64,000 nt of DNA from Planctomyces sp. SH-PL62 (GTDB lineage Bacteria; Planctomycetota; Planctomycetia; Planctomycetales; Planctomycetaceae), in NCBI GenBank assembly GCA_945905295.1, contig CAMDPX010000002.1, positions 1 through 64,000 of the forward strand, given 5' to 3'. The notes below the pieces were generated by a model. The model was given only the letters and a program-made list of their open reading frames with translations, was not told the DNA's origin and did no database searches. Below are positions 17,554 to 25,499 of this stretch, one piece after another (positions within the stretch are counted from its first letter, which is position 1; every line of letters starts with the position of its first letter). The position numbers were made by a program, and so were the translations under genes.

Positions 17554-20500
17554 CTATTGCCCGACCGGCAGAGTGAACAGGAACGTCGCTCCGCGATCGG
17601 GATTTTGTTCGGCCCACAGCTTGCCGCGATGGGCTTCGATGATCGAGCGGCTGATCGTCAGGCCGAGGCCGAGGCCGTCCGGTTTGGTCGTGAAGAACGG
17701 ATTGAAAATCTCATCGGGGGTGACCCCTTTGAAGCCGTGGCCGTTATCGCGAACAGAGACTCGCAGAACCTCGCCGCACAGTTCCGTGCGGATCGCCACG
17801 AGCCGGTCGTCGAGCGCGTTCTCGGCCAGCGCGCGGTAGGCGTTGCGAAGCAGGTTGACCAGCGTTTGCTCGATCTGGATGCGATCCACGAGCACTTGCA
17901 GGCCCGCGGGTTGCAGATCGCACGTCAACGCGATGTGCTGCGACTTGGTTTCCGAGCCGACGAGTTCGATGGCCTCATCGATCATTTCAGCGACAGCGAC
18001 GGTGGACTGATGCGGGGTCGATTTGCGGCTGAAGTCGCGCATGCGGCGGATGATCTCTCCCGCACGAGTGGCTTGCTGGCCGATCTTGTGGGTCCATTCC
18101 TGCAGCTTGTCGATTTGATCGAGCTTGCCATCTGAGAGCGTCTTCTCGCACGCCTTCGCGAAGTTGGAGATGGCGAACAGCGGTTGATTGATCTCGTGGG
18201 AGATGCCCGCCATCAGTTCGCCCATCAGGCTCAGTCGGCCGACGTGTGCCAGTTGTGCCTGGGCTTCGAGGGCCTTGTCTTCGGCTCGCTTGCGTTCGGT
18301 AATGTCCCGGACGTGCAGCACGAGCGCAGGCTGAAAGGCATACTCGGTCTTGTTGACATGCACGCTGACGGGGACTTCGCCACGTTCGGAATGAAGACTG
18401 AAGCCCTCGAACTGCCGCAGTTCTCCCGCGGCAATTCTGGGGAAGTCGCGCCGCACGTTGTCACGTTCGTGCGGCGGGACCAGTTCGAGGACGTGCTTAC
18501 CAATCAGCTTCTCGCGCGTCAGGCCATGTAATTCGCACGCGGCGGGGTTCACATCCAGCACGATGCCGGTGAGCGACTCGACGAAGATCGCGTCGGGCGA
18601 GTGCTCGAACAATGTGCGGAACCGTTTTTCGCTGTCGCGCAGAGCCTGCTCGGCGCGCGTGCGGTGAATTGCGATGCCGGCCAGGTACGCGCCCGTCTCG
18701 AGCAGTTGCAGTTCCACATTGCCGGGCGAGCGTGGCCACAGAAAAAAGATCGACAACACTCCCAGCACATCGTGGCTGAATCCGCGAATCGGCTGCGACC
18801 AGCAGGAGCGGAGTTGAAAGCGATCCGCCAACGTGCGGAGTCCTTGCCACGACGGATCGGTCGTCGTGTCCTCTACAATTCGCCGTTGACCACTGGCCAC
18901 GGCATCGGCGAACGACGGCGAGCCTGCCAGCACCGGCACCTGTGACAGCCGCCGGCTGATTTCTTCCGGCATCGGCGACGACGCCGAGACCATCAACCGC
19001 GGTTCGTCTTCTTTCAGCAGCAGGATCGAGCACAGTGCGCCGGGGAGTTGGCTCTCCAACATCTTGATGACCGTTCGCAGAGCGCTCGGCAGGTCGCGTC
19101 CGGAGGCGATCTCTTCCAGAACCTGCTGTTCTCCTTCGCGCAACGCATCGGCTTTGCGGCGGGCAGTGACATCTTGAGCCGCAGCCAGCAACCGGATGAC
19201 CTGGCCACCGGCATCGCGCAGCGGAACCATTTGCCCTTCCAGCCAGCCGCGTGAATTCATCTCGCCCTGAATCTGTGCGTGCCACGACCGAGCGGCTCCT
19301 TCGCGGACGGCCTCCACCACTTTGCCAAATAAGAACCGCGATGGCGGCGCGAGCCATTCGCTGACCGCGCGACCCAGCAGTTGCTCTGCCGCGTCCGCCT
19401 CGAAAATCAAGCGACCGGTCGGGTTGATGTCGAGCAACTTGCCGTCGAGGGACAGAATCATCAAGCATTGCGGCGCGTTCTCGAAGATCGTGCGGAACCA
19501 GCTTTCCCGTTCTTCGAGCAATTCTTGTTGCCGCTTGCGTCCGGTGATGTCGATGGCGGTCCCGGTCGTGCCGACGACGCGTCCCTCGGCATCGCGCATG
19601 GCAATGGCGTTGAAGCTGAGGTCAATCCGCCGGCCATCTTTGCGCACATGCACGGTTTCGTAATCGAACAACCGCTGGCCGGCGAGCACCGCCTCGAACA
19701 CCTTCCAGTCGATCGAGATTTGCTCCGGCGGCAACAGGATGCTGAAGACGTGGCCGAGAACTTCTTCCGGTTCGTAGCCATAGATTTCGGTGATCGCCTG
19801 ATTCACGAACGTCAGCCTTCCGAGCGCATCGACCGACCAGACCAATTCGTTCGAGGTCTCGACGAGGTCACGGTATTTCTGCTCGCTGGCGGTCAGTTTG
19901 AGCAGAGCCAGCATCCGTTCGGTCACGTCCTGGCAGGTGCCATAGAGCCGGATCAGCCGGCCGTCCTCGTCGCGTGAGACTTTGGCCTGTGTCCGCAGAT
20001 GCCGCACCGTGCCATCCTTCCACAGCGTGCGGAAGTCGCTGATGAACGGCTCGCCGCGAGACAGCGTTGTGGCCAATTGCTCGTTCACGCGAGTGCGATC
20101 GTCCGGGTGGACCCCTTCCAGAAACGCTTCCAACGTGCCGCCGATTTCCCCCGACGGAATCCCCATGATCTCGAACAGCGAATCCGACCACGCGATCGCG
20201 TCGCGAGGCACATCCCATTCCCACCAACCCAGCCGAGCCACACGCTGTGTGTCCTCCAGTCGCGCCTCCGCATGGTCGAGCCGTTCGGCCAATGCCTGCG
20301 GTTCGCGACGGTCATCGAACACCAAGAAGTGCTGTGGACCGCCGCTCGCAGCGTTCTCGATTTGCACCGCGCGTATCGTGATCGGCGTCTTCGCATCGTC
20401 CGCTCGATGCAACCACAAACCCGCGCGTTCCGGCGGAGCCGCGCCGCTCCGCCATTGCGCGATCCAATCCGTCAGTCGCCGAGTCGATTCCGATTCGAGC

Positions 20501-20655
20501 AATTCCCACCACGGTCTCGCGACCATCTGCTCGGCGGACAGTCCGCACAAGTTGCCAGCCTGACGATTGGCCGCCAGCACTTCGCCTTCCGGCCAGCGGA
20601 CCAACAGCCAGCCCTCGCGCGAGTGCATCCACAAGGCATCAGCTTCACACGTCAT
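17554..20655 (-). CDS. Multi-PAS/GAF sensor histidine kinase
   Basis: A 1033-residue cytoplasmic kinase with no clear membrane span. Order: PAS (~1-95), PAS/PAC (~130-270, including GWWEWDVPRDAIAWSDSLFE), PAS/PAC (~275-400), PAS (~405-520), GAF (~535-690), PAS/PAC (~695-800). Then the HisKA H-box GISHEINQPLFAISNF with His about 821, and HATPase_c with NLLRNAYRAL, DNGHGF, FFTTKPDGLGLGL. The arrangement resembles FixL/NtrB-type kinases. I chose ATG 20655 (MTCEADALWM) because GGAG lies 6 bases upstream. A GTG at 20805 overlapping the preceding stop would add 50 residues made of repeat DNA. No response regulator is next to it. Confidence 0.93.
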   Translation of the reverse strand: MTCEADALWMHSREGWLLVRWPEGEVLAANRQAGNLCGLSAEQMVARPWWELLESESTRRLTDWIAQWRSGAAPPERAGLWLHRADDAKTPITIRAVQIENAASGGPQHFLVFDDRREPQALAERLDHAEARLEDTQRVARLGWWEWDVPRDAIAWSDSLFEIMGIPSGEIGGTLEAFLEGVHPDDRTRVNEQLATTLSRGEPFISDFRTLWKDGTVRHLRTQAKVSRDEDGRLIRLYGTCQDVTERMLALLKLTASEQKYRDLVETSNELVWSVDALGRLTFVNQAITEIYGYEPEEVLGHVFSILLPPEQISIDWKVFEAVLAGQRLFDYETVHVRKDGRRIDLSFNAIAMRDAEGRVVGTTGTAIDITGRKRQQELLEERESWFRTIFENAPQCLMILSLDGKLLDINPTGRLIFEADAAEQLLGRAVSEWLAPPSRFLFGKVVEAVREGAARSWHAQIQGEMNSRGWLEGQMVPLRDAGGQVIRLLAAAQDVTARRKADALREGEQQVLEEIASGRDLPSALRTVIKMLESQLPGALCSILLLKEDEPRLMVSASSPMPEEISRRLSQVPVLAGSPSFADAVASGQRRIVEDTTTDPSWQGLRTLADRFQLRSCWSQPIRGFSHDVLGVLSIFFLWPRSPGNVELQLLETGAYLAGIAIHRTRAEQALRDSEKRFRTLFEHSPDAIFVESLTGIVLDVNPAACELHGLTREKLIGKHVLELVPPHERDNVRRDFPRIAAGELRQFEGFSLHSERGEVPVSVHVNKTEYAFQPALVLHVRDITERKRAEDKALEAQAQLAHVGRLSLMGELMAGISHEINQPLFAISNFAKACEKTLSDGKLDQIDKLQEWTHKIGQQATRAGEIIRRMRDFSRKSTPHQSTVAVAEMIDEAIELVGSETKSQHIALTCDLQPAGLQVLVDRIQIEQTLVNLLRNAYRALAENALDDRLVAIRTELCGEVLRVSVRDNGHGFKGVTPDEIFNPFFTTKPDGLGLGLTISRSIIEAHRGKLWAEQNPDRGATFLFTLPVGQ

Positions 20656-20681
20656 CCAATTCTCCGCAGCGTTCTCGCCTG

Positions 20682-20786
20682 TTGTGGCCGGTCTCCTGAC
20701 CGAGCCACCTCGGTTGACCGAAGGTCTCCCAGTGCGCGTGAGACCTTCGGTCGCGGCCTGTGGCTCGGTCAGGAGACCGGCCACAA
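20682..20786. repeat. Nested inverted repeat upstream of the histidine kinase
   Basis: Perfect 27-nt outer arms at 20682-20708 and 20760-20786 (GTGGCCGGTCTCCTGACCGA core), with an inner inverted pair GACCGAAGGTCTC / GAGACCTTCGGTC (about 20716-20752). It fills the gap between the DUF1501 gene stop and the kinase start. Confidence 0.95.
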
Positions 20787-20804
20787 TAGCTTTGCTCACG
20801 CGCA

Positions 20805-22250
20805 CTACGCCAATACCTCACGCACCACGCGCCCAGCCACGTCGGTCAATCGTTCGTTGCGGCCGTTGTGAAAATAAGTCAGTTGCTCGTGGTCAAAGCC
20901 GAGCAGATGCAGAATCGTCGCGTGCAAGTCATGCACATGAACCTTGTCCTCGACGGCTCGCAAACCCACGGCATCGGTCGCTCCGTAGGCCATACCGCCG
21001 CGCACGCCTGCTCCCGCCAGCCAGACCGTGTAGCCCCAGGGATTGTGATCGCGACCCTTGCCTTGTTCGCTCATCGGCATCCGTCCGAACTCGCCGCCCC
21101 AGATGACCAGCGTGTCGTCGAGCAACCCGCGCTGCCGCAGATCACGCAGCAAACCGGCGACCGGCTTGTCGGTCTTCCGGCACATGGTCGTGTGATTGCC
21201 GAGCACGTTCGTGTGAGCATCCCAGCCGTTCGTGTCGCCAGAATAAACCTGCACGAAGCGGACGCCCCGCTCGATCATCCGCCGAGCCAGCAAGCAGCGC
21301 GTACCGTATTCATCGGTGTCCGATTCGCCGATGCCATATTGCTTCAGAGTCGCCGCCGACTCGCTGCGCAGATCGACGACTTCGGGAGCCTCCGACTGCA
21401 TCCGAAACGCGAGTTCGTAAGCGTTCATCCGCGCGGCGAGTTGGTCATCGAAGTTGCGTTCCGCGAGATGCCGCTCATTCGCCCGCTGCACGAACGATAG
21501 CAGCCGGCGCTGACGCTCCTCGGTCACACCGGCCGGAGGCTGCAAGTACAACAGCGGACTCTTGCCCGGCCGCATCGTCGTCCCCTGAAACGTCGCCGGC
21601 AGATAACCGCTCCCCCAAGCCGGAGGTCCACCTTTCACTCCGCCACCCGGATCGGGCAACACGACAAACGCCGGTAAGTTTTGGTTCTCGGTCCCCAGCC
21701 CATAGGCGACCCACGAGCCGACGCTCGGCCGTCCCGTCAGAATGCTGCCGGTATTCATCTGATAAACCGACTGCGGATGATTCACGCTGTCGCCGTGACA
21801 CGACCGCAGCACGCACAACTCGTCCGCGCATTCACCGATGTGCGGCAAGAAATCGGAGACTTCCAATCCCGACTCGCCGCGCGGCCGAAACGGTTTGATC
21901 GCCGGCAGCAACGGATTCGCCGCGACCTTGCGCCGAGTCATCACCTCGCCAAAACTTTCGGGCAACGTCTGACCGGCCAGCTTGGTCAGTTCCGTTTTTG
22001 GATCAAATAGGTCCACATGACTAGGACCACCGTGCATAAAAAGCCAAATGACGCGCTTCGCTCGCGGCTCAAAGTGCGTGAGCTTTGGAGTCAGCGGATT
22101 CGCAGACGATTCGCCCGCCAACATCGACGCCAGCGCAATCGCTCCCAGTCCGCTCCCCGCGCGAGAGAAAAAGTCGCGCCGAGCCGAGCTTCGATCCACG
22201 TCCGGGGTAGGGTGTTCGGTTTTTCGGAATTGGCGGGAGGTAAGCGTCAT
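20805..22250 (-). CDS. DUF1501 protein (Tat-exported, sulfatase-like)
   Basis: About 481 residues. A Tat-like motif SSARRDFFSRAGSGLGAIAL is followed by the conserved DUF1501 body: KRVIWLFMHGGPSHVDLFDP, YGLGTENQNLPAFVVLPDPG, RRMIERGVRFVQVYSG, TLVIWGGEFGRMPMSEQGKG, RDHNPWGYTVWLAGAGVRGG and VHDLHATILHLLGFDHEQLT. The family belongs to the alkaline-phosphatase/sulfatase superfamily and is usually paired with DUF1553 proteins; its substrate is unknown. The start is uncertain because an inverted repeat covers the first ~20 codons. ATG 22250 or 22295 is possible, and the native start may have been lost. The stop TAG overlaps a GTG of the following frame. Confidence 0.88.
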   Translation of the reverse strand: MTLTSRQFRKTEHPTPDVDRSSARRDFFSRAGSGLGAIALASMLAGESSANPLTPKLTHFEPRAKRVIWLFMHGGPSHVDLFDPKTELTKLAGQTLPESFGEVMTRRKVAANPLLPAIKPFRPRGESGLEVSDFLPHIGECADELCVLRSCHGDSVNHPQSVYQMNTGSILTGRPSVGSWVAYGLGTENQNLPAFVVLPDPGGGVKGGPPAWGSGYLPATFQGTTMRPGKSPLLYLQPPAGVTEERQRRLLSFVQRANERHLAERNFDDQLAARMNAYELAFRMQSEAPEVVDLRSESAATLKQYGIGESDTDEYGTRCLLARRMIERGVRFVQVYSGDTNGWDAHTNVLGNHTTMCRKTDKPVAGLLRDLRQRGLLDDTLVIWGGEFGRMPMSEQGKGRDHNPWGYTVWLAGAGVRGGMAYGATDAVGLRAVEDKVHVHDLHATILHLLGFDHEQLTYFHNGRNERLTDVAGRVVREVLA

Positions 22251-22303
22251 TTGCAATCCAAGTCCTCCTCCCGCCAATTCCAAAAAACCGAACACCCGAC
22301 CCC
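22204..22303. repeat. Inverted repeat, GGGGTCGGG superfamily, over the DUF1501 5' end
   Basis: 37-nt arms at 22204-22240 and 22267-22303 with a few mismatches (GGTGTTCGGTTTTTCGGAAT core). Terminal GGGG(T)(A/C)GGG is shared with elements at 4396, 40349 and 44287. The loop resembles that of 40349 (ATTTGC...AAG). Confidence 0.92.
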
Positions 22304-22400
22304 AGATTGGTGATCACGACGACTTTGTAGACGCCTCACCGCGCGAAGGCTAGAAACTGCTCATTCTCCACCGAGCTATCTCACCTCAGAAAGTCATCTC

Positions 22401-23327
22401 ATGCAACTCGGATTCGTCAGTGCGGTGTTGCCCGAACTCTCGCTCGAAGAGGTCTGCCAGGTCGCGCAGGCCAAAGGCTACGACTGCGTGGAACTCTGCT
22501 GCTGGCCGGTCAGCAAGGCCGAGCGGCGATACGCCGGCGTCACGCACGTCGATGTCAGCCACTTCGGCACCAGCGAAGCCGAACGAGTTCACGAGACGGT
22601 CGCCAAGTACGGCGTGACGATCAGCGGACTTGGCTATTACCCGAACCCGCTCAGCCCGAACCATGACGAATCTCACACGGCGGTCGAGCACATTAAGAAG
22701 GTCATCCAAGCGGCGGCGTTGCTCGGAGTCCGGCAAATGAACACGTTCATCGGCCGAGATTGGACCAAGTCGGTCGCCGACAACTGGCCCCGCATGTTGG
22801 AGACGTGGGGACCAATCGTCCGCTTCGCCGAGCAACACGAAGTCCGCATCGGTATCGAGAACTGCCCGATGCTGTTCGGCAAAGACGAGTGGCCGGGGGG
22901 CAAGAACCTCGCGACCAGCCCGGCCATCTGGCGGAAGCTGTTCGCCGACCTGCACAGCCACAACCTCGGCCTGAATTACGATCCGTCGCACATGATCTGG
23001 CAGCACATGGACTACATCGCCCCGCTGCGGGAATTCAAAGACCGACTGTTCCACATCCACGCCAAGGACGCTCGCATCGACCGGCACAAGCTGAACGAAG
23101 TCGGCATCCTCGCGCATCCGAATGATTATCACACACCGAAACTCCCGGGCCTCGGCGATGTCGATTGGGGCAAGTTCTTCTCCGCCCTGACCGACGCCGG
23201 CTATCGCGGCCCCGTCTGCGTCGAAGTCGAAGACCGAGCCTATGAAGACACACTCGACTCCCGCAAAGCCGCGCTGCGTCAAAGCGCGACGTACCTCCGA
23301 AACTACATCCCGCGACACACGGCGTAA
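22401..23327 (+). CDS. Sugar phosphate isomerase/epimerase (xylose-isomerase-like TIM barrel)
   Basis: A 308-residue AP-endonuclease-2-type TIM barrel. Metal-site motifs are [11 protein letters not shown] (Glu near 151), [15 protein letters not shown] (Asp/His), [11 protein letters not shown] (His/Asp) and [11 protein letters not shown] (C-terminal Glu). Such proteins isomerise or epimerise keto-sugars or inositols; the substrate cannot be read from sequence. It is followed by deoC in the same direction, 103 bases on with an inverted repeat between, which suggests a carbohydrate-catabolic pairing. Confidence 0.9.
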   Translation: MQLGFVSAVLPELSLEEVCQVAQAKGYDCVELCCWPVSKAERRYAGVTHVDVSHFGTSEAERVHETVAKYGVTISGLGYYPNPLSPNHDESHTAVEHIKKVIQAAALLGVRQMNTFIGRDWTKSVADNWPRMLETWGPIVRFAEQHEVRIGIENCPMLFGKDEWPGGKNLATSPAIWRKLFADLHSHNLGLNYDPSHMIWQHMDYIAPLREFKDRLFHIHAKDARIDRHKLNEVGILAHPNDYHTPKLPGLGDVDWGKFFSALTDAGYRGPVCVEVEDRAYEDTLDSRKAALRQSATYLRNYIPRHTA

Positions 23328-23335
23328 ATCCGACA

Positions 23336-23414
23336 GGCGAGCGGGGCGGCGTCAGCCCCCCGGTGCATTCGTCGTTCGCCCAAGAACCGGGGGGCTGACG
23401 CCGCCCCGCTCGCC
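23336..23414. repeat. Inverted repeat, GGCGAGCGGGG family (copy 2)
   Basis: Perfect 29-nt arms at 23336-23364 and 23386-23414, identical to the left arm at 10623. The loop also shares CGCC(C)AAGA with copy 1. It sits between the isomerase and deoC, ending 16 bases before the deoC start. Confidence 0.97.
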
Positions 23415-23430
23415 AGAAAGGTAGACCATC

Positions 23431-24156
23431 ATGCCCTACACCTACTCCGACATCGCCAAGATGATCGACCACTCGTTGCTGCAGCCGATGCTGACGGTCA
23501 ATGAACTCGAAGCCGGCTGCAAACTCGCTCGCGACTATGACGCCGCCAGCGTCTGCATCCTGCCGTACTCCGTGAAACGCTGCGCCGAGATCCTCGCCGG
23601 CAGCACGGTCAAAGCCAGCACGACGATCGGCTTTCCGCACGGCGGCCACACCACCGCGATCAAAGTCGCCGAGGCCATGCAGGCATTGAAAGACGGCTGC
23701 CAGGAACTCGACATGGTCGTCAACATCAGCCAGGTGCTCAGCGGCCAATGGGACTACGTGCGTCGAGAAATCCAAGAGATCACCGCCGCCGCGCACTCGG
23801 CCGGGCAGAAGATCAAAGTGATCTTCGAGAACTGCTACTTGCAGGACTCGCACAAGCTGCGGCTCTGCGAAATCTGCGGCGAGCTGAATTGCGACTGGGT
23901 GAAAACCTCGACCGGCTACGGCACCGGCGGCGCGACGCTCGCCGACTTGAAGCTGATGCGCGAGCACTCGCCGCCGCACGTCCAAGTCAAAGCGGCCGGA
24001 GGCATCCGCACGCTGGACCAACTGCTCGAAGCCCGCCCCTTCATCACCCGCTGCGGAGCCAGCAAGACGGCGGAGATTCTGAATGAGTGCCGCCAGCGAT
24101 TGGGACTATCGCCGATCACATCGGCAACCACGGCTGGTTCTTCATCGAGTTATTGA
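23431..24156 (+). CDS. deoC: Deoxyribose-phosphate aldolase
   Basis: A 241-residue class I aldolase that cleaves 2-deoxyribose-5-phosphate to glyceraldehyde-3-phosphate and acetaldehyde. The Schiff-base Lys is about residue 158 (CDWVKTSTGYGTGG), the second Lys about 187 (VQVKAAGGIRTLDQ), and Asp about 94 (ELDMVVNIS). A Shine-Dalgarno-like GAAAGG precedes the ATG. The last ~15 residues (ITSATTAGSSSSY) are low-complexity. It belongs to nucleoside/deoxyribose salvage and lies next to a sugar isomerase. Confidence 0.95.
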   Translation: MPYTYSDIAKMIDHSLLQPMLTVNELEAGCKLARDYDAASVCILPYSVKRCAEILAGSTVKASTTIGFPHGGHTTAIKVAEAMQALKDGCQELDMVVNISQVLSGQWDYVRREIQEITAAAHSAGQKIKVIFENCYLQDSHKLRLCEICGELNCDWVKTSTGYGTGGATLADLKLMREHSPPHVQVKAAGGIRTLDQLLEARPFITRCGASKTAEILNECRQRLGLSPITSATTAGSSSSY

Positions 24157-24183
24157 GTCCGTACCGTTCATTGAATTGCACGA

Positions 24184-24660
24184 TTGTCGCGGATAAACCG
24201 TGACTATTTTTTTATCCGCGATCAAGCGGGATGCAAACAAGTTATTCCTGGGAGTGGCCGCTTGAGGTTTCCGCCGGGAAAGTTGCCTGAAATCATCGAC
24301 GCATACGAACGCGAGGGCCGGTACTTCGCCGCAATACGCCTAGCGCGTGCGGGGGACGATCGCATCTTCGAGTTAAGTATCTCTGCGACCTCCCATGCCG
24401 CATTGCGTCGCGTGTTCCAGACTCGTCCATTCGATCAGATGCCGGGGCTATCGCGGCGCTATTTCTTCGTACCGTCGTACAGCAAACGAGACGATCCTGA
24501 GCGGTGCGTTGGATGGATACGTATCGAGCAAGGTAAAGATGGACGCAGCGTCGAAGTTAAGATGCCAGAGACGCTAATTGCGAATCTACTGTGGCTCTAT
24601 GAAATGAAGACACTGGAGTCGGCAAAGCATCTGCACTCGCGGCCGTCTGCCGAGAAATAA
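24184..24660 (+). CDS. Hypothetical protein, uncertain 5' end
   Basis: The frame from TTG 24184 encodes 158 residues (RFPPGKLPEIIDAYEREGRY ... AAIRLARAGDDRIFELSISA ... SRRYFFVPSYSKRD). I do not recognise a family. The first ten codons are part of a palindrome (24187-24220). An internal TTG at 24262 has GGGAG about 8 bases upstream and may be the true start (132 residues). A third possibility is that the palindrome displaced the original start. Codon use is less GC3-biased than the neighbours, suggesting a recent arrival or low expression. Confidence 0.5.
   Translation: MSRINRDYFFIRDQAGCKQVIPGSGRLRFPPGKLPEIIDAYEREGRYFAAIRLARAGDDRIFELSISATSHAALRRVFQTRPFDQMPGLSRRYFFVPSYSKRDDPERCVGWIRIEQGKDGRSVEVKMPETLIANLLWLYEMKTLESAKHLHSRPSAEK
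24187..24220. repeat. Palindrome TCGCGGATAAA
   Basis: TCGCGGATAAA (24187-24197) and TTTATCCGCGA (about 24210-24220) flank a 12-base loop. It lies 30 bases past the deoC stop and may be a terminator-like structure or another small mobile palindrome. Confidence 0.8.
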
Positions 24661-24701
24661 CCACCTGACGCACCTGAGTTTTGAGGGGGAATGACGGTCT
24701 A

Positions 24702-24813
24702 TGAACAAGGCATTCGTTCGCGAACCTGACTCCGACGTGCGGCACTGCCCATTTTGCGGCTCGCTGGGGCAGGCGGTCGGGCGAGTCACACTCGATGCGT
24801 GGCTGAAGCCAAG
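24702..24813 (+). pseudogene. Truncated duplicate of the CopZ-like gene
   Basis: The first ~37 codons repeat the downstream CopZ-like gene: MNKAFVRE, DVRHCPFCGSLGQAV, LDAWLKP. At codon ~37 the frame enters an inverted repeat and continues as junk to a stop at 24898. About 30 bases upstream of the ATG are also similar between copies. This is a partial tandem duplication, or a duplicate broken by the palindromic element. The Zn-ligand Cys pair CPFC is kept but the rest of the domain is absent. Confidence 0.85.
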
Positions 24814-24961
24814 GGGTGGCACAGCTTGCTTCAAGCTGTGTGCGCAGCATCGGAAACCCTGGAGAAGACACTCAATAATCGTTGGACGTCATTCTTGAAA
24901 CCGCGCCAACTCTCAGTTTCCAATGCCTTCGGCACACAGCTTGAAGCAAGCTGTGCCACCC
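24814..24961. repeat. Inverted repeat with GGCACAGCTTGCTTCAAGC arms
   Basis: Perfect 30-nt arms at 24814-24843 and 24932-24961. Each arm is itself a hairpin (CACAGCTTG-CTT-CAAGCTGTG). The 88-nt spacer is the longest of the set. It breaks the truncated CopZ-like copy at 24702. Confidence 0.95.
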
Positions 24962-24995
24962 AATGCCTCTGAGTTTCTCTGATGAATGGCTGGCG

Positions 24996-25439
24996 ATGAA
25001 CAAGGCTTTCGTTCGCGAATCGGAATCTGATGTGCGGCACTGCCCATTTTGCGCCTCGCTGGGGCAGGCGGTCGAGCGGATCACGCTCGATGCGTGGCTG
25101 AAGCCGGAGTCTCGCGGGCAAATTGGTGAGACCGCGATGTTCTGCATCCAACCGGAATGCGAAGTCGCTTACTTCGACTCGTTCGAGCGGGTCGTGACGA
25201 TCGACAAGCTGACTCGGCCGGCGTATCCCAAGTCGGCGGACGCGCCGATCTGCGGTTGCTTCGGGCTGATGTGCGGCGAAATCGAAGAAGATGTCGCCGA
25301 AGAGAGCGTCGCTCGCACACGCGCGGCGGTCGCACGAGCCAAGACGCCGGAGGCTCGCTGCTCGGTGATGTCGGCCAACGGGCAGCCGTGCGTGGCGGAG
25401 ATTCAGCGGTACTATTTCAAATGCAAAGGCGGGATGTAG
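24996..25439 (+). CDS. CopZ-like Zn-ribbon / [2Fe-2S] protein
   Basis: A 147-residue protein. The N-terminal zinc-ribbon-like part has CPFC (about residues 16-19) and FCIQPECEVAYF. It is followed by a Cys-rich segment PICGCFGLMCGEIEEDV with downstream CSV...GQPC, matching the pattern of the CopZ N-terminal domain / putative iron-sulfur-binding metallochaperone family. Those proteins bind Zn and a [2Fe-2S] cluster and deliver copper when fused to an HMA domain. No HMA domain is present here, so a redox or cluster role is as likely. ATG 24996 is matched by the duplicate at 24702. The stop TAG is contributed by the adjacent inverted repeat. Confidence 0.75.
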   Translation: MNKAFVRESESDVRHCPFCASLGQAVERITLDAWLKPESRGQIGETAMFCIQPECEVAYFDSFERVVTIDKLTRPAYPKSADAPICGCFGLMCGEIEEDVAEESVARTRAAVARAKTPEARCSVMSANGQPCVAEIQRYYFKCKGGM

Positions 25440-25488
25440 GTTGGGACTCCGTCCCGACCAATCGGGTCGGGACGGAGTCCCAACCTAC
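25436..25488. repeat. Inverted repeat with GTAGGTTGGGACTCC arms
   Basis: Perfect 24-nt arms at 25436-25459 and 25465-25488 with a 5-base loop; each arm contains GGGAC-TCC-GTCCC. It carries the stop codon of the CopZ-like gene and ends 11 bases before the DUF58 start. Confidence 0.97.
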
Positions 25489-25499
25489 TTGAGGCAACT

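Noticed and set aside
24184-24261. Riboswitch-like leader before the hypothetical gene
   Set aside because: Only one short palindrome is seen; no conserved riboswitch core recognised.
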